DNA from: Firmicutes bacterium CAG:170
GTDB taxonomy: Bacteria > Bacillota > Clostridia > Oscillospirales > Oscillospiraceae
Length of the DNA: 5,784 nucleotides
NCBI GenBank assembly: GCA_000436735.1
Contig: FR887168.1
Coordinates: forward strand, 20,144 to 25,927
Direction: 5' to 3'
Positions within the stretch are counted from its first letter, which is position 1. Each line of letters begins with the position of its first letter. Under the pieces are notes generated by a model. That model saw only the letters and a list, made by a program, of their open reading frames with translations. It was not told the DNA's origin and searched no databases. A program made the translations under genes and the position numbers. This document shows positions 1 through 5,784 of this stretch, in pieces.

Positions 1-2
1 CA

Positions 3-305
3 CCGCTCCTGCTGGCGCTGAACGTGTTCTCCACGCTTCTCGGCGGCTTCTCCCTGCGTGAATGCAGCACGACCGGCGCCGTCGCCGCCGCGAAATATCC
101 GATCCTGTTCATCCACGGCAAGGCGGACGATTTCGTCCCCACACGCATGTCGCAGGAGGCGTATGACGCCTGCACGAGCGAGAAAAGGCTTGTGCTGATC
201 GACGGCGCGGCCCATGCCAAGAGCTATATCACCGATCCCGCGCGCGTCCAGTCCGCGCTGGAGGATTTCTTTGAAAATCACCTTCCAAAGGAGGAGCAAG
301 TATGA
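3..305 (+). CDS. alpha/beta hydrolase, C-terminal part (5' end outside window)
   Basis: This is the last 100 residues of a serine hydrolase of the alpha/beta fold; the frame is open to the left edge, so the gene starts outside the window. Two parts of the expected catalytic triad are visible. The acid lies in HGKADDFVP (Asp42 of the fragment), matching the family pattern HGxxDxxVP, and the histidine lies in GAAHAKSY (His71). The nucleophile Ser (GxSxG) would be upstream and cannot be seen. The ending, a final helix after the His loop closing with DFFENHLPKEEQV, is normal for the family, so the 3' end is not truncated. Clostridial proteins of this type are usually annotated as S9-like or YqkD-like hydrolases of unknown substrate, with esterase or peptidase activity inferred only from fold. 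Its stop codon overlaps the start of the DUF2804 gene (ATGA), which implies one operon. An in-frame GTG at 24 is internal coding sequence and not a likely start. Confidence 0.85.
   Translation, partial: PLLLALNVFSTLLGGFSLRECSTTGAVAAAKYPILFIHGKADDFVPTRMSQEAYDACTSEKRLVLIDGAAHAKSYITDPARVQSALEDFFENHLPKEEQV
287..294 (+). promoter_or_regulatory. ribosome binding site of the DUF2804 gene
   Basis: AAAGGAGG lies inside the last codons of the upstream hydrolase gene and ends 7 bases before the ATG at 302. It is a near-perfect Shine-Dalgarno sequence. It fixes the start of the DUF2804 gene and shows that the gene can be initiated independently as well as by coupling to the hydrolase stop. Confidence 0.85.
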
Positions 306-1339
306 GTCAACAGCACGAAATTCTTCGATCTGCACCGCTTCTGAACGCATCCGGCGACCTCGCGGAGCCGGGCTGGGCGCGTTCGCTGCTGCCCGTCTAC
401 CGCCGCAGCGACATCCGCGTCAGCCCCATGCGCATCAAGGAGTGGGATTACTACCTCATCACCGACGGACACGTCGGTCTGGCGCTCACCATCGCCGACA
501 ACGGCTATATGGGGCTGGATTCCGTCTCCTTCCTGGATTTTGACGAGGGCTGGGAGCAGACGAAAAGCCCCATGCGCCTTTTCCCGATGGGCAAAACGGG
601 CCTGCCGGAAAGCTCCGCAGACGGCGCTTCCGAGATCGCGCGCGGCGGCTACGCCATGGCGTTCTACCACGAGGATGGAGCACGCCGTCTGAGCTTCCAC
701 ATGGACCGCTTCCTCGACGGCGACGCCATCGAGGGCATTGTCACGCTGTCTGGTGCGCCGGAGGAGAGCATGGTCATCGCTACGCCCTTCGACAAACCCG
801 GCCACTTCTACTACAACCAGAAGATCAACTGTATGCGCGCCGAGGGCTGGATCACGCTCGGCAAGCGCCGCATCGAGCTGACGCCCGACCGCTTCTTCGG
901 CGTTCTGGACTGGGGCCGCGGTGTATGGACGTATCACAACACCTGGTACTGGGGCAGCGCCTCCGGCGAGCTGGACGGCGTGCCGTTCGGCTGGAACATC
1001 GGCTACGGCTTCGGCAACACCGCCGCCGCGTCGGAAAACGTCCTGTTCTATGACGGCAGGATCCACAAACTGGGCACGGTCGAATTCCACATCCCGAAGG
1101 ACGAAAAGGGCCGCAATGCCTATCTCAACGTCTGGAACTTCACCAGCGACGACAACCGCTTCTACATGGACTTCACGCCCGTGCTCGACCGGAGCGCGCT
1201 GACCAGCGCGATCATCATCAAATCTGACCAGCATCAGGTCTTTGGCCGCTTCACCGGCCGCGTCACGCTGGACGACGGCACAGTCCTCCCGGTGCGGGAC
1301 TTCTTCGGCTTCGCCGAAAAGGTCGAAAACAAGTGGTAA
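302..1339 (+). CDS. DUF2804 domain-containing protein
   Basis: This complete 345-residue protein is recognised as DUF2804 by its aromatic- and glycine-rich core: DWGRGVW (203-209), WYWGSASG (215-222) and GYGFGNT (234-240), followed by NVLFYDGRIHKLG. The domain fills almost the whole chain. The N-terminus begins with the conserved type of segment that proposes a leaving 'GxLAEPGWAR' motif (18-27). There is no signal peptide and no membrane segment, so the protein is probably cytoplasmic. The composition (11 Trp, many Tyr/Phe, alternating polar and hydrophobic stretches) fits a beta-rich, possibly barrel-like fold with an aromatic pocket; that is inference. No biochemical function is established for the family to my knowledge. 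The start is set by the ribosome binding site at 287-294 and overlaps the hydrolase stop by four bases, so the two products are likely made together. A terminator follows at 1465-1489. Confidence 0.9.
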   Translation: MSQQHEILRSAPLLNASGDLAEPGWARSLLPVYRRSDIRVSPMRIKEWDYYLITDGHVGLALTIADNGYMGLDSVSFLDFDEGWEQTKSPMRLFPMGKTGLPESSADGASEIARGGYAMAFYHEDGARRLSFHMDRFLDGDAIEGIVTLSGAPEESMVIATPFDKPGHFYYNQKINCMRAEGWITLGKRRIELTPDRFFGVLDWGRGVWTYHNTWYWGSASGELDGVPFGWNIGYGFGNTAAASENVLFYDGRIHKLGTVEFHIPKDEKGRNAYLNVWNFTSDDNRFYMDFTPVLDRSALTSAIIIKSDQHQVFGRFTGRVTLDDGTVLPVRDFFGFAEKVENKW

Positions 1340-1344
1340 ATATG

Positions 1345-1365
1345 CTGCTGCGTGTCGCGCAGCAG
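1345..1365. other. 8-bp hairpin after the DUF2804 stop
   Basis: CTGCTGCG (1345-1352) pairs perfectly with CGCAGCAG (1358-1365) around a 5-base loop, starting 5 bases after the DUF2804 stop. No T-run follows on either strand, so it does not look like an intrinsic terminator. It may protect the 3' end of the mRNA or be incidental. The symmetry is directly visible; a role is not shown. Confidence 0.4.
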
Positions 1366-1400
1366 GTATGTCCGGCTTATCCCCATCTCTGCACCATATA

Positions 1401-1434
1401 AAATGAGCGCCGGTATCGTAAAGATACCGGCGCT
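1401..1434 (-). terminator. probable intrinsic terminator of the ABC transporter gene
   Basis: AGCGCCGGTATC (1406-1417) and GATACCGGCGCT (1423-1434) form a perfect 12-bp stem with the 5-base loop GTAAA. Read on the minus strand, the stem is followed by CATTTTATATGG, a moderate U-rich tail, about 50 bases after the transporter stop codon. On the plus strand the tail is weaker (TGTACATTTC), so the hairpin may act in both directions but fits the minus-strand gene better. Confidence 0.6.
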
Positions 1435-1464
1435 TGTACATTTCAGGGGATATTCGGTTTGCGG

Positions 1465-1489
1465 CGGCTCCGGCGGAGCCGTTTTTATT
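1465..1489 (+). terminator. intrinsic terminator of the hydrolase/DUF2804 unit
   Basis: CGGCTCC (1465-1471) and GGAGCCG (1475-1481) form a perfect 7-bp GC-rich stem with a 3-base loop, followed directly by TTTTTATT on the plus strand. This is a classic rho-independent terminator for transcripts coming from the DUF2804 side, 125 bases after its stop. Its T-run extends into the final codons of the convergent ABC transporter gene, whose TAA stop is complementary to positions 1485-1487. Confidence 0.75.
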
Positions 1490-4433
1490 CGCTCCGCAGG
1501 GCCACGACGGGGTCCTTCCGCGCGGCAATGCGCGACGGAATGAGTCCCGCAACGAAGGTCAGCAGCATCGAAATGGCGACCAGCACCGCTCCGGCAGCTG
1601 CCGGAAGCGCGGCCCCAAGCGTGGGAATGCCGGTCAAGTGCTGCACGATGGCGTTGATCGGAATAATCAGCACCAGCGTCAGCCCAATGCCGATCAGCCC
1701 CGCGATCAGGCCCTCGATCAGCGTCTCGGCGTTGAACACGCGCGAAATATCGCGCTTTGAAGCGCCGATGGCGCGGAGAATGCCGATCTCCTTGGTGCGC
1801 TCCAGCACGGAGATGTAGGTGATAATGCCGATCATGATCGACGAGACAACCAGCGAAATGGCCACGAATGCGATCAGCACATAGGAGATGGCGTTGATAA
1901 TGGTGGTGATCGAGCTCATCAGCAGCGCCACATAATCGGTGTAGGTGATCTGCTCGTCCTCGCCTGCCGTGTCGTTATAGCGGGAGATGCAGTCGGAGAT
2001 CGCGTCCTTGTCGGAGAAGGTCGCGGCATAGAGGCTGACCTTCGACGGCTTTCCCGGCTCGACATAGCCGAGCGTGTCCAGCACGTCGTGACAGCTGCTT
2101 TCGGAATACTGCGCGGGCGCGTAGACGCTGTAGAGATAGTCCGTCTGCTCCTGCGTGCGCTCCGTCATATCCATCGCACCGGCCAGCTGCTCCGCCGTCA
2201 TGGCGCCGAGCTGCTGGGAAACGCCCTCGGCGTACTGCTGCGTGATCGATTCGCGCACCATCTGCTCGACGTAGTCCATGAGCGTCTCGTCGTCCATCTG
2301 CGCGATATAGCCCCGAACCTCGTCGGCGCTCACGCCCATCTGCTCGGCATATGCGTCCGCCATCTGCTCCTCGATCGTCTCGCGGGTCATGTCCTGCATG
2401 GTCTGCGCGGTCATGGTGTCAAGATAGTCCGCGGCGGGCTGCTGCATCATGTCCAGATACATCGACGCCTTGTCCTGCGCGGAGGCTCCCTCAAGCAGCG
2501 CCGTCACAGCGGCGTCCTTCTCAGCCTCCGTCGGCTCGGCGGTATCGTCCGTCTTGAAGGGCAGATTCAGCAGCACGTCCGTCTCCGGCTCCGCCAGCTG
2601 CGCCTTTACGATCTCGCTGTCCGCCGCTTTCTGCATGACGTATTCGCTCAGCGCGCTGGTATAGCCGATGGAGCCGCTCAGCATGGAGGCCGCAGCGTCC
2701 GGATTCGGGCGGACGATACCGGCAATTTTCAGCGTCGTACCGACCTCGTCCGAGCCGAAGAGGTAATCCATGCCCGCGTCCGTGATGGAAAGGTCGGTAT
2801 AGCCGCCGTTCGCGTCCTTCCGGTAATTCTCATACGGCAGGATCAGCTTGAAGGTCCGGCCGCAAAGCTCCTCGTAGCTCCAGCTCATGGCGTCGGTCGA
2901 GACCTCGACCTCGTTCATGGCGTCCTCCATCGCCTGATTCATTTCCGCCTCGGTCTTGAGACCCATCGCATACATGACCAGATCGGAGATCTCATCGTTC
3001 TGACTCACGACCAGCACGACCTCGTCGTAGCTCTCCGGCCAATGGCCGTAGAGCACGTCATACTGCGACCGGACGAGCGGAGACACGCTCTCGCCGTTTT
3101 CACCGGGCAGCAGCTCCTCCCATACGTCCATACCGGAATAATAGCTGCCAAAACGGGAAAAATAAGCGCTGTAATCGCCGCCGTAGAGGCTGGACATCAT
3201 ATTCTGCATCAGCTCCATGACGTCGGCCTTCACAATATTGCCGTCCGCGTCCTTCGTGTAGATCGGCAGCGTCAGGTCATAGGAATACTGGATCGCGGAG
3301 AGGTACTGGTGGATCTCACTGTCCGGGTCGTCGAGATACGTCCGGAAGGCCGCCAGATCGTTGGTCTGCGTCTCGGTCTGGTTGAAGCTGTTCATCAGCT
3401 CATACATGACCGTCGAGGCGTAGACGCGCCCGTCCTCATGCGTTTCCTCCTTTGCCTCGTCGTGTGCGCCCATCAGCGCCGTGACCATGGAGGTCATGTC
3501 GGCCGTTTCCGCCTCAATTGTGATGGGGTAGGATGAAAGCGTATCCTCCTGCACATCGTCGATGTAATTCTGGATGCCGTTTGAAAGCGACAGGATCAGC
3601 GCAATGCCGATGATGCCGATGGAGCCGGCAAAGGCCGTCAGGATGGTGCGCGCCTTCTTGGTCATCAGATTGTTGAGCGAAAGTCCAAGCGCCGTGAAGA
3701 ACGACATGGAGGTCTTTTTCGTCTTTTGCGTCTGCACCGGCTCCGCCTCCCGCACCTCATAGGGCGAGGAATCACTGACGACCTCGCCGTCGAGCAGCCG
3801 GATGGTGCGCGTGGCGTAGCGCTCGGCCAGCTCCGGATTGTGCGTGACCATAATAATGAGCTTTTCGTGGGAAATCTCCTTGAGCAGCTCCATGATCTGC
3901 ACCGAGGTCTCCGAGTCCAGCGCTCCGGTCGGCTCGTCGGCCAGCAGGATCTCCGGGTCGTTTACCAGCGCACGCGCGATGGCCACACGCTGCATCTGGC
4001 CGCCGGACATCTGATTCGGCTTCTTGCGCAGCTGGTCGCCCAGTCCCACGCGCTCCAGCGCGCGCCTGGCGCGGGCGCGGCGTTCGCTGCGGGAGACGCC
4101 CGAGAGCGTCAGCGCCAGCTCCACGTTCTGCAGGACCGTCTGATGCGGGATCAGGTTATAGCTCTGGAACACGAAGCCGATGGAGTGGTTGCGGTAGGAA
4201 TCCCAGTCCCGGTCGCGGAACTGGCGCGTGGAGCGGCCCTTGATCAGCAGGTCTCCGGATGTATATTGATCCAGCCCGCCGATGATGTTCAGGAGCGTCG
4301 TCTTGCCGCAGCCCGACGGCCCGAGCACCGCGACAAATTCCTGTTTCCGGAAATCCAGTGTGATCCCGCGCAGCGCGTGGACCGTGGAATCTCCGGCGGT
4401 GTAGTCCTTTACGATTTGCTTCAGCCTCAGCAT
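1485..4433 (-). CDS. MacB/FtsX-type ABC transporter, ATPase-permease fusion
   Basis: This is a single-chain ABC transporter of 982 residues. In the longer numbering from the GTG at 4454 (7 extra residues), the ATPase spans about 8-235: Walker A GPSGCGKTT (45-53), Q-loop Gln97, signature MSGGQ (149-153), Walker B ILLADEP (169-175) with the catalytic Glu, and switch His205. A first membrane helix lies at about 271-291. An extracellular domain of roughly 550 residues follows (about 296-848), then three C-terminal helices at about 853-880, 911-935 and 948-973. The segment ERTKEIGILRAIGASKRDI between helices 2 and 3 is the typical FtsX/MacB permease signature. MacB-type proteins do not pump across the bilayer in the usual way; they couple cytoplasmic ATP use to movements of the extracellular domain, acting in peptide or toxin export, lipoprotein work or antimicrobial-peptide resistance. 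The substrate here is unknown. I prefer the ATG at 4433 because family proteins start with ML-x-LK and a GGCAGGTG site lies 5 bases upstream; the GTG at 4454 has none. No separate accessory or sensor gene is visible. Confidence 0.92.
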   Translation of the reverse strand: MLRLKQIVKDYTAGDSTVHALRGITLDFRKQEFVAVLGPSGCGKTTLLNIIGGLDQYTSGDLLIKGRSTRQFRDRDWDSYRNHSIGFVFQSYNLIPHQTVLQNVELALTLSGVSRSERRARARRALERVGLGDQLRKKPNQMSGGQMQRVAIARALVNDPEILLADEPTGALDSETSVQIMELLKEISHEKLIIMVTHNPELAERYATRTIRLLDGEVVSDSSPYEVREAEPVQTQKTKKTSMSFFTALGLSLNNLMTKKARTILTAFAGSIGIIGIALILSLSNGIQNYIDDVQEDTLSSYPITIEAETADMTSMVTALMGAHDEAKEETHEDGRVYASTVMYELMNSFNQTETQTNDLAAFRTYLDDPDSEIHQYLSAIQYSYDLTLPIYTKDADGNIVKADVMELMQNMMSSLYGGDYSAYFSRFGSYYSGMDVWEELLPGENGESVSPLVRSQYDVLYGHWPESYDEVVLVVSQNDEISDLVMYAMGLKTEAEMNQAMEDAMNEVEVSTDAMSWSYEELCGRTFKLILPYENYRKDANGGYTDLSITDAGMDYLFGSDEVGTTLKIAGIVRPNPDAAASMLSGSIGYTSALSEYVMQKAADSEIVKAQLAEPETDVLLNLPFKTDDTAEPTEAEKDAAVTALLEGASAQDKASMYLDMMQQPAADYLDTMTAQTMQDMTRETIEEQMADAYAEQMGVSADEVRGYIAQMDDETLMDYVEQMVRESITQQYAEGVSQQLGAMTAEQLAGAMDMTERTQEQTDYLYSVYAPAQYSESSCHDVLDTLGYVEPGKPSKVSLYAATFSDKDAISDCISRYNDTAGEDEQITYTDYVALLMSSITTIINAISYVLIAFVAISLVVSSIMIGIITYISVLERTKEIGILRAIGASKRDISRVFNAETLIEGLIAGLIGIGLTLVLIIPINAIVQHLTGIPTLGAALPAAAGAVLVAISMLLTFVAGLIPSRIAARKDPVVALRSE

Positions 4434-4653
4434 GAAAACACCTGCCCAGTTCACATATAAGAGTAATGTTAATGACTTTTTCGAGGAAAATCATGAACAG
4501 TCTGTAAAAAAGAGACCCCGAACCGCACAAATCCAAAAACTATTAGGCAGGCTGAAAAAATGTCAGCCGAAATATCAAAAAACAAACACAAAATCTCGCG
4601 CAATTTGGCGCATTTTAGGTAAATTTTCTCTAGACAGATGAGAAAAAATACAG
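4434..4653. other. AT-rich divergent intergenic region
   Basis: This gap separates the divergent ABC transporter and gap genes and is much richer in A and T than the coding regions. It holds the gap promoter at its right end. For the transporter I see no strong promoter. A CTGACA (minus strand, 4566-4561) could be a -35 element but has only poor -10 matches near 4545-4538, and TATATG at 4459-4454 is a weak -10 without a good partner. Two small symmetries are present: GGCTGA/TCAGCC (4550-4555 and 4563-4568) and GCGC/GCGC (4598-4601 and 4608-4611). Either could be a regulator site. Short reading frames here lack ribosome binding sites and are not called. Confidence 0.6.
4550..4568. repeat. inverted repeat in the divergent region
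   Basis: GGCTGA and TCAGCC form a perfect 6-base inverted repeat around the 7-base spacer AAAAATG. It sits about 65 bases before the gap -35 box and overlaps a possible minus-strand -35 element (CTGACA) of the transporter. It could be an operator or only a chance palindrome. Confidence 0.35.
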
Positions 4654-4659
4654 TATAAT
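4631..4659 (+). promoter_or_regulatory. sigma-A-type promoter of gap
   Basis: TAGACA (4631-4636, five of six bases matching TTGACA) and a perfect TATAAT (4654-4659) are separated by 17 bases, the ideal spacing. Transcription would begin near 4666, giving a leader of about 70 bases before the gap start codon. Such a strong promoter fits a highly expressed glycolytic gene. Confidence 0.85.
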
Positions 4660-4692
4660 CTAGCCGAATCGAAAGTATGCAAGTACTTTGCG

Positions 4693-4712
4693 CGCCGGGA
4701 GCTTTTCCGGCG
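4693..4712 (+). promoter_or_regulatory. hairpin in the gap mRNA leader
   Basis: CGCCGG (4693-4698) pairs with CCGGCG (4707-4712), and the stem can be extended inward by a G-T and an A-T pair to leave the 4-base loop GCTT. The sequence TTAGTTTT follows, then the ribosome binding site. It may stabilise the transcript or act as a weak attenuator; the U-run is interrupted, so efficient termination is doubtful. The structure is visible, the role is inferred. Confidence 0.45.
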
Positions 4713-4722
4713 TTAGTTTTGA

Positions 4723-4728
4723 AGGAGG
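4723..4728 (+). promoter_or_regulatory. ribosome binding site of gap
   Basis: A perfect AGGAGG lies 8 bases before the ATG at 4737. It decides the start: the in-frame ATG at 4677 would add 20 residues unlike any GAPDH N-terminus and has no ribosome binding site. Confidence 0.9.
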
Positions 4729-4736
4729 AACTTATC

Positions 4737-5768
4737 ATGTCTGTTAAAGTTGCTATCAATGGTTTTGGCCGCATCGGCCGTCTGGCTTTCCGTCAGATGT
4801 TCGGCGCTGAGGGCTACGAAGTCGTCGCCATCAACGACCTGACCTCCGCCAAGATGCTTGCGCACCTGCTGAAGTACGACTCCACGCAGGGCAACTATGT
4901 TGCGCAGGGCCACACCGTTGACTTCCATGAGGGCGAAGGCGAGGACAACTACATTGTCGTCGATGGCAAGAAGATCGTCATCTACAAGATGCCGAACGCT
5001 GCCGATCTGCCCTGGGGCCAGCTCGGCGTTGACGTCGTCCTCGAGTGCACCGGCTTCTACACCAGCAAGGCCAAGGCTCAGGCGCATATCGACGCAGGCG
5101 CCCGCAAGGTCGTTATCTCCGCTCCGGCCGGCAACGATCTGCCCACCATCGTTTACAACGTCAACCACAAGACCCTGACCAAGGAAGACAACATCATCTC
5201 CGCTGCTTCCTGCACCACCAACTGCCTGGCACCGATGGCCAAGGCTCTGAACGACCTGGCTCCCATCGAGTCCGGCATTATGTGCACCATCCACGCCTAC
5301 ACCGGCGACCAGATGCCGCTCGACGGCCCGCAGCGTAAGGGCGACCTGCGCCGCTCCCGTGCAGCCGCTGTCAACATCGTCCCGAACTCCACCGGCGCTG
5401 CCAAGGCCATCGGCCTCGTCATCCCCGAGCTGAACGGCAAGCTGATCGGCGCTGCACAGCGTGTTCCTACCCCCACCGGCTCCACCACCATCCTGAACGC
5501 TGTCGTCAAGGGTGCTGTCACGGTTGAGCAGGTCAACGCCCAGATGAAGGCGGAAGCCACCGAGTCCTTCGGCTACAACACCGACGAGATCGTCTCCTCC
5601 GACATCATCGGCATGCGCTTCGGCTCCCTGTTCGATGCCACGCAGACCATGGTCCTGCCCCTGCCGAACGGCGACACGCAGGTTCAGGTCGTCTCCTGGT
5701 ACGACAACGAGAACTCCTACACCAGCCAGATGGTTCGCACCATCAAGTACTTCTCCGAGCTGGGCTAA
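4737..5768 (+). CDS. gap: type I glyceraldehyde-3-phosphate dehydrogenase
   Basis: This enzyme of glycolysis oxidises and phosphorylates glyceraldehyde 3-phosphate to 1,3-bisphosphoglycerate with reduction of NAD+, in the cytoplasm and normally as a tetramer. The 343-residue length is close to the usual 330-340. The Rossmann motif GFGRIGR is at 9-15, and Asp34 in AINDL is the acidic residue that favours NAD over NADP. The active-site block SAASCTTNC carries the catalytic Cys159, and His186 in CTIHAYTGDQ is its base partner. The stretch LRRSRAAAVNIVPNSTGAAKAIG (205-227) and the C-terminal WYDNENSY (321-328) are family hallmarks. The GDQMPLDGPQRKGDLRRSR and RVPTPTGSTT variants resemble the streptococcal/clostridial subgroup rather than the Bacillus GapA form. 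The gene has its own strong promoter and ribosome binding site. No cggR-type regulator precedes it. Whether pgk or tpi follow cannot be seen, because only 16 bases remain after the stop. Confidence 0.97.
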   Translation: MSVKVAINGFGRIGRLAFRQMFGAEGYEVVAINDLTSAKMLAHLLKYDSTQGNYVAQGHTVDFHEGEGEDNYIVVDGKKIVIYKMPNAADLPWGQLGVDVVLECTGFYTSKAKAQAHIDAGARKVVISAPAGNDLPTIVYNVNHKTLTKEDNIISAASCTTNCLAPMAKALNDLAPIESGIMCTIHAYTGDQMPLDGPQRKGDLRRSRAAAVNIVPNSTGAAKAIGLVIPELNGKLIGAAQRVPTPTGSTTILNAVVKGAVTVEQVNAQMKAEATESFGYNTDEIVSSDIIGMRFGSLFDATQTMVLPLPNGDTQVQVVSWYDNENSYTSQMVRTIKYFSELG

Positions 5769-5784
5769 TCATTCCTTTATACTG

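Noticed and set aside
278..1552. 424-codon minus-strand open frame opposite the DUF2804 gene
   Set aside because: It is the antisense shadow of a clearly recognised GC-rich gene. The translation is low-complexity (Ala/Val/Arg-rich), has no recognisable motif, and would overlap both neighbouring genes.
2088..3536. 482-codon plus-strand open frame opposite the ABC transporter
   Set aside because: The translation is rich in His, Arg, Leu and Val, as expected from reading a GC-rich coding strand backwards. There is no ribosome binding site, and the opposite strand has unmistakable transporter motifs.
3726..4460. 244-codon plus-strand open frame opposite the ATPase domain
   Set aside because: It is an antisense shadow of conserved ATPase motifs (Walker A and B, signature) and resembles no protein family I recognise.
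4432..4641. 69-codon basic small protein in the divergent gap, plus strand
   Set aside because: It has no Shine-Dalgarno sequence before its ATG, starts inside the transporter's first codons, runs through the gap -35 box, and has a composition that simply reflects A-rich intergenic DNA.
4469..4774. 101-codon minus-strand frame across the gap promoter
   Set aside because: It runs through the promoter, leader and start of gap on the opposite strand and has no ribosome binding site. Its hydrophobic stretch arises from the T-rich complement of the A-rich spacer.
4713..5294. 193-codon minus-strand open frame opposite gap
   Set aside because: It is antisense to conserved GAPDH sequence, Val/Asp/Gly-rich by strand reversal, and has no ribosome binding site or motif.
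1..5784. Mobile element, CRISPR, phage or defence system
   Set aside because: I found no transposase, integrase, terminal inverted repeats, direct-repeat arrays, tRNA attachment site or defence-type domain in the window.

Overview
This 5,784-base window looks like ordinary chromosome from a moderately GC-rich member of the Clostridia, most likely of the Oscillospiraceae/Ruminococcaceae gut group. That placement is inferred from three things: strong AGGAGG-type ribosome binding sites, a near-consensus housekeeping promoter in an AT-rich gap between GC-rich genes, and the protein types (single-chain MacB/FtsX-type ABC transporter, DUF2804 protein, Gram-positive-style GAPDH). No 16S or other decisive marker is present.

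Layout. (1) Positions 3-1339, plus strand: the last 100 residues of an alpha/beta hydrolase, then a complete 345-residue DUF2804 protein. The stop of the first and the start of the second overlap as ATGA, so they are probably one translationally coupled operon. (2) Positions 1340-1484: a short convergent intergenic region with three hairpins. One is a good plus-strand intrinsic terminator whose T-run covers the stop codon of the opposite gene. Another is a 12-bp stem that can serve the minus strand. (3) Positions 1485-4433, minus strand: a 982-residue ABC transporter with an N-terminal ATPase fused to an FtsX-type permease carrying a very large extracellular domain. (4) Positions 4434-4736: an AT-rich divergent region with a strong sigma-A-type promoter (TAGACA, 17 bases, TATAAT), a leader hairpin and a ribosome binding site for the next gene. 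(5) Positions 4737-5768, plus strand: a complete NAD-type glyceraldehyde-3-phosphate dehydrogenase of 343 residues.

How they relate. The three transcription units look functionally independent: a hydrolase/DUF2804 pair of unknown substrate, a MacB-like exporter or envelope-stress/antimicrobial-peptide type transporter with no visible partner or regulator in the window, and a glycolytic housekeeping gene. I see no mobile element, CRISPR array, tRNA, rRNA, toxin-antitoxin pair or phage signal. I do not find convincing evidence of a new multi-gene system. The points most worth a second look are the Met/Gln-rich ectodomain segment of the transporter, the overlapping convergent terminators, the gap leader hairpin and the uncharacterised hydrolase-DUF2804 coupling.
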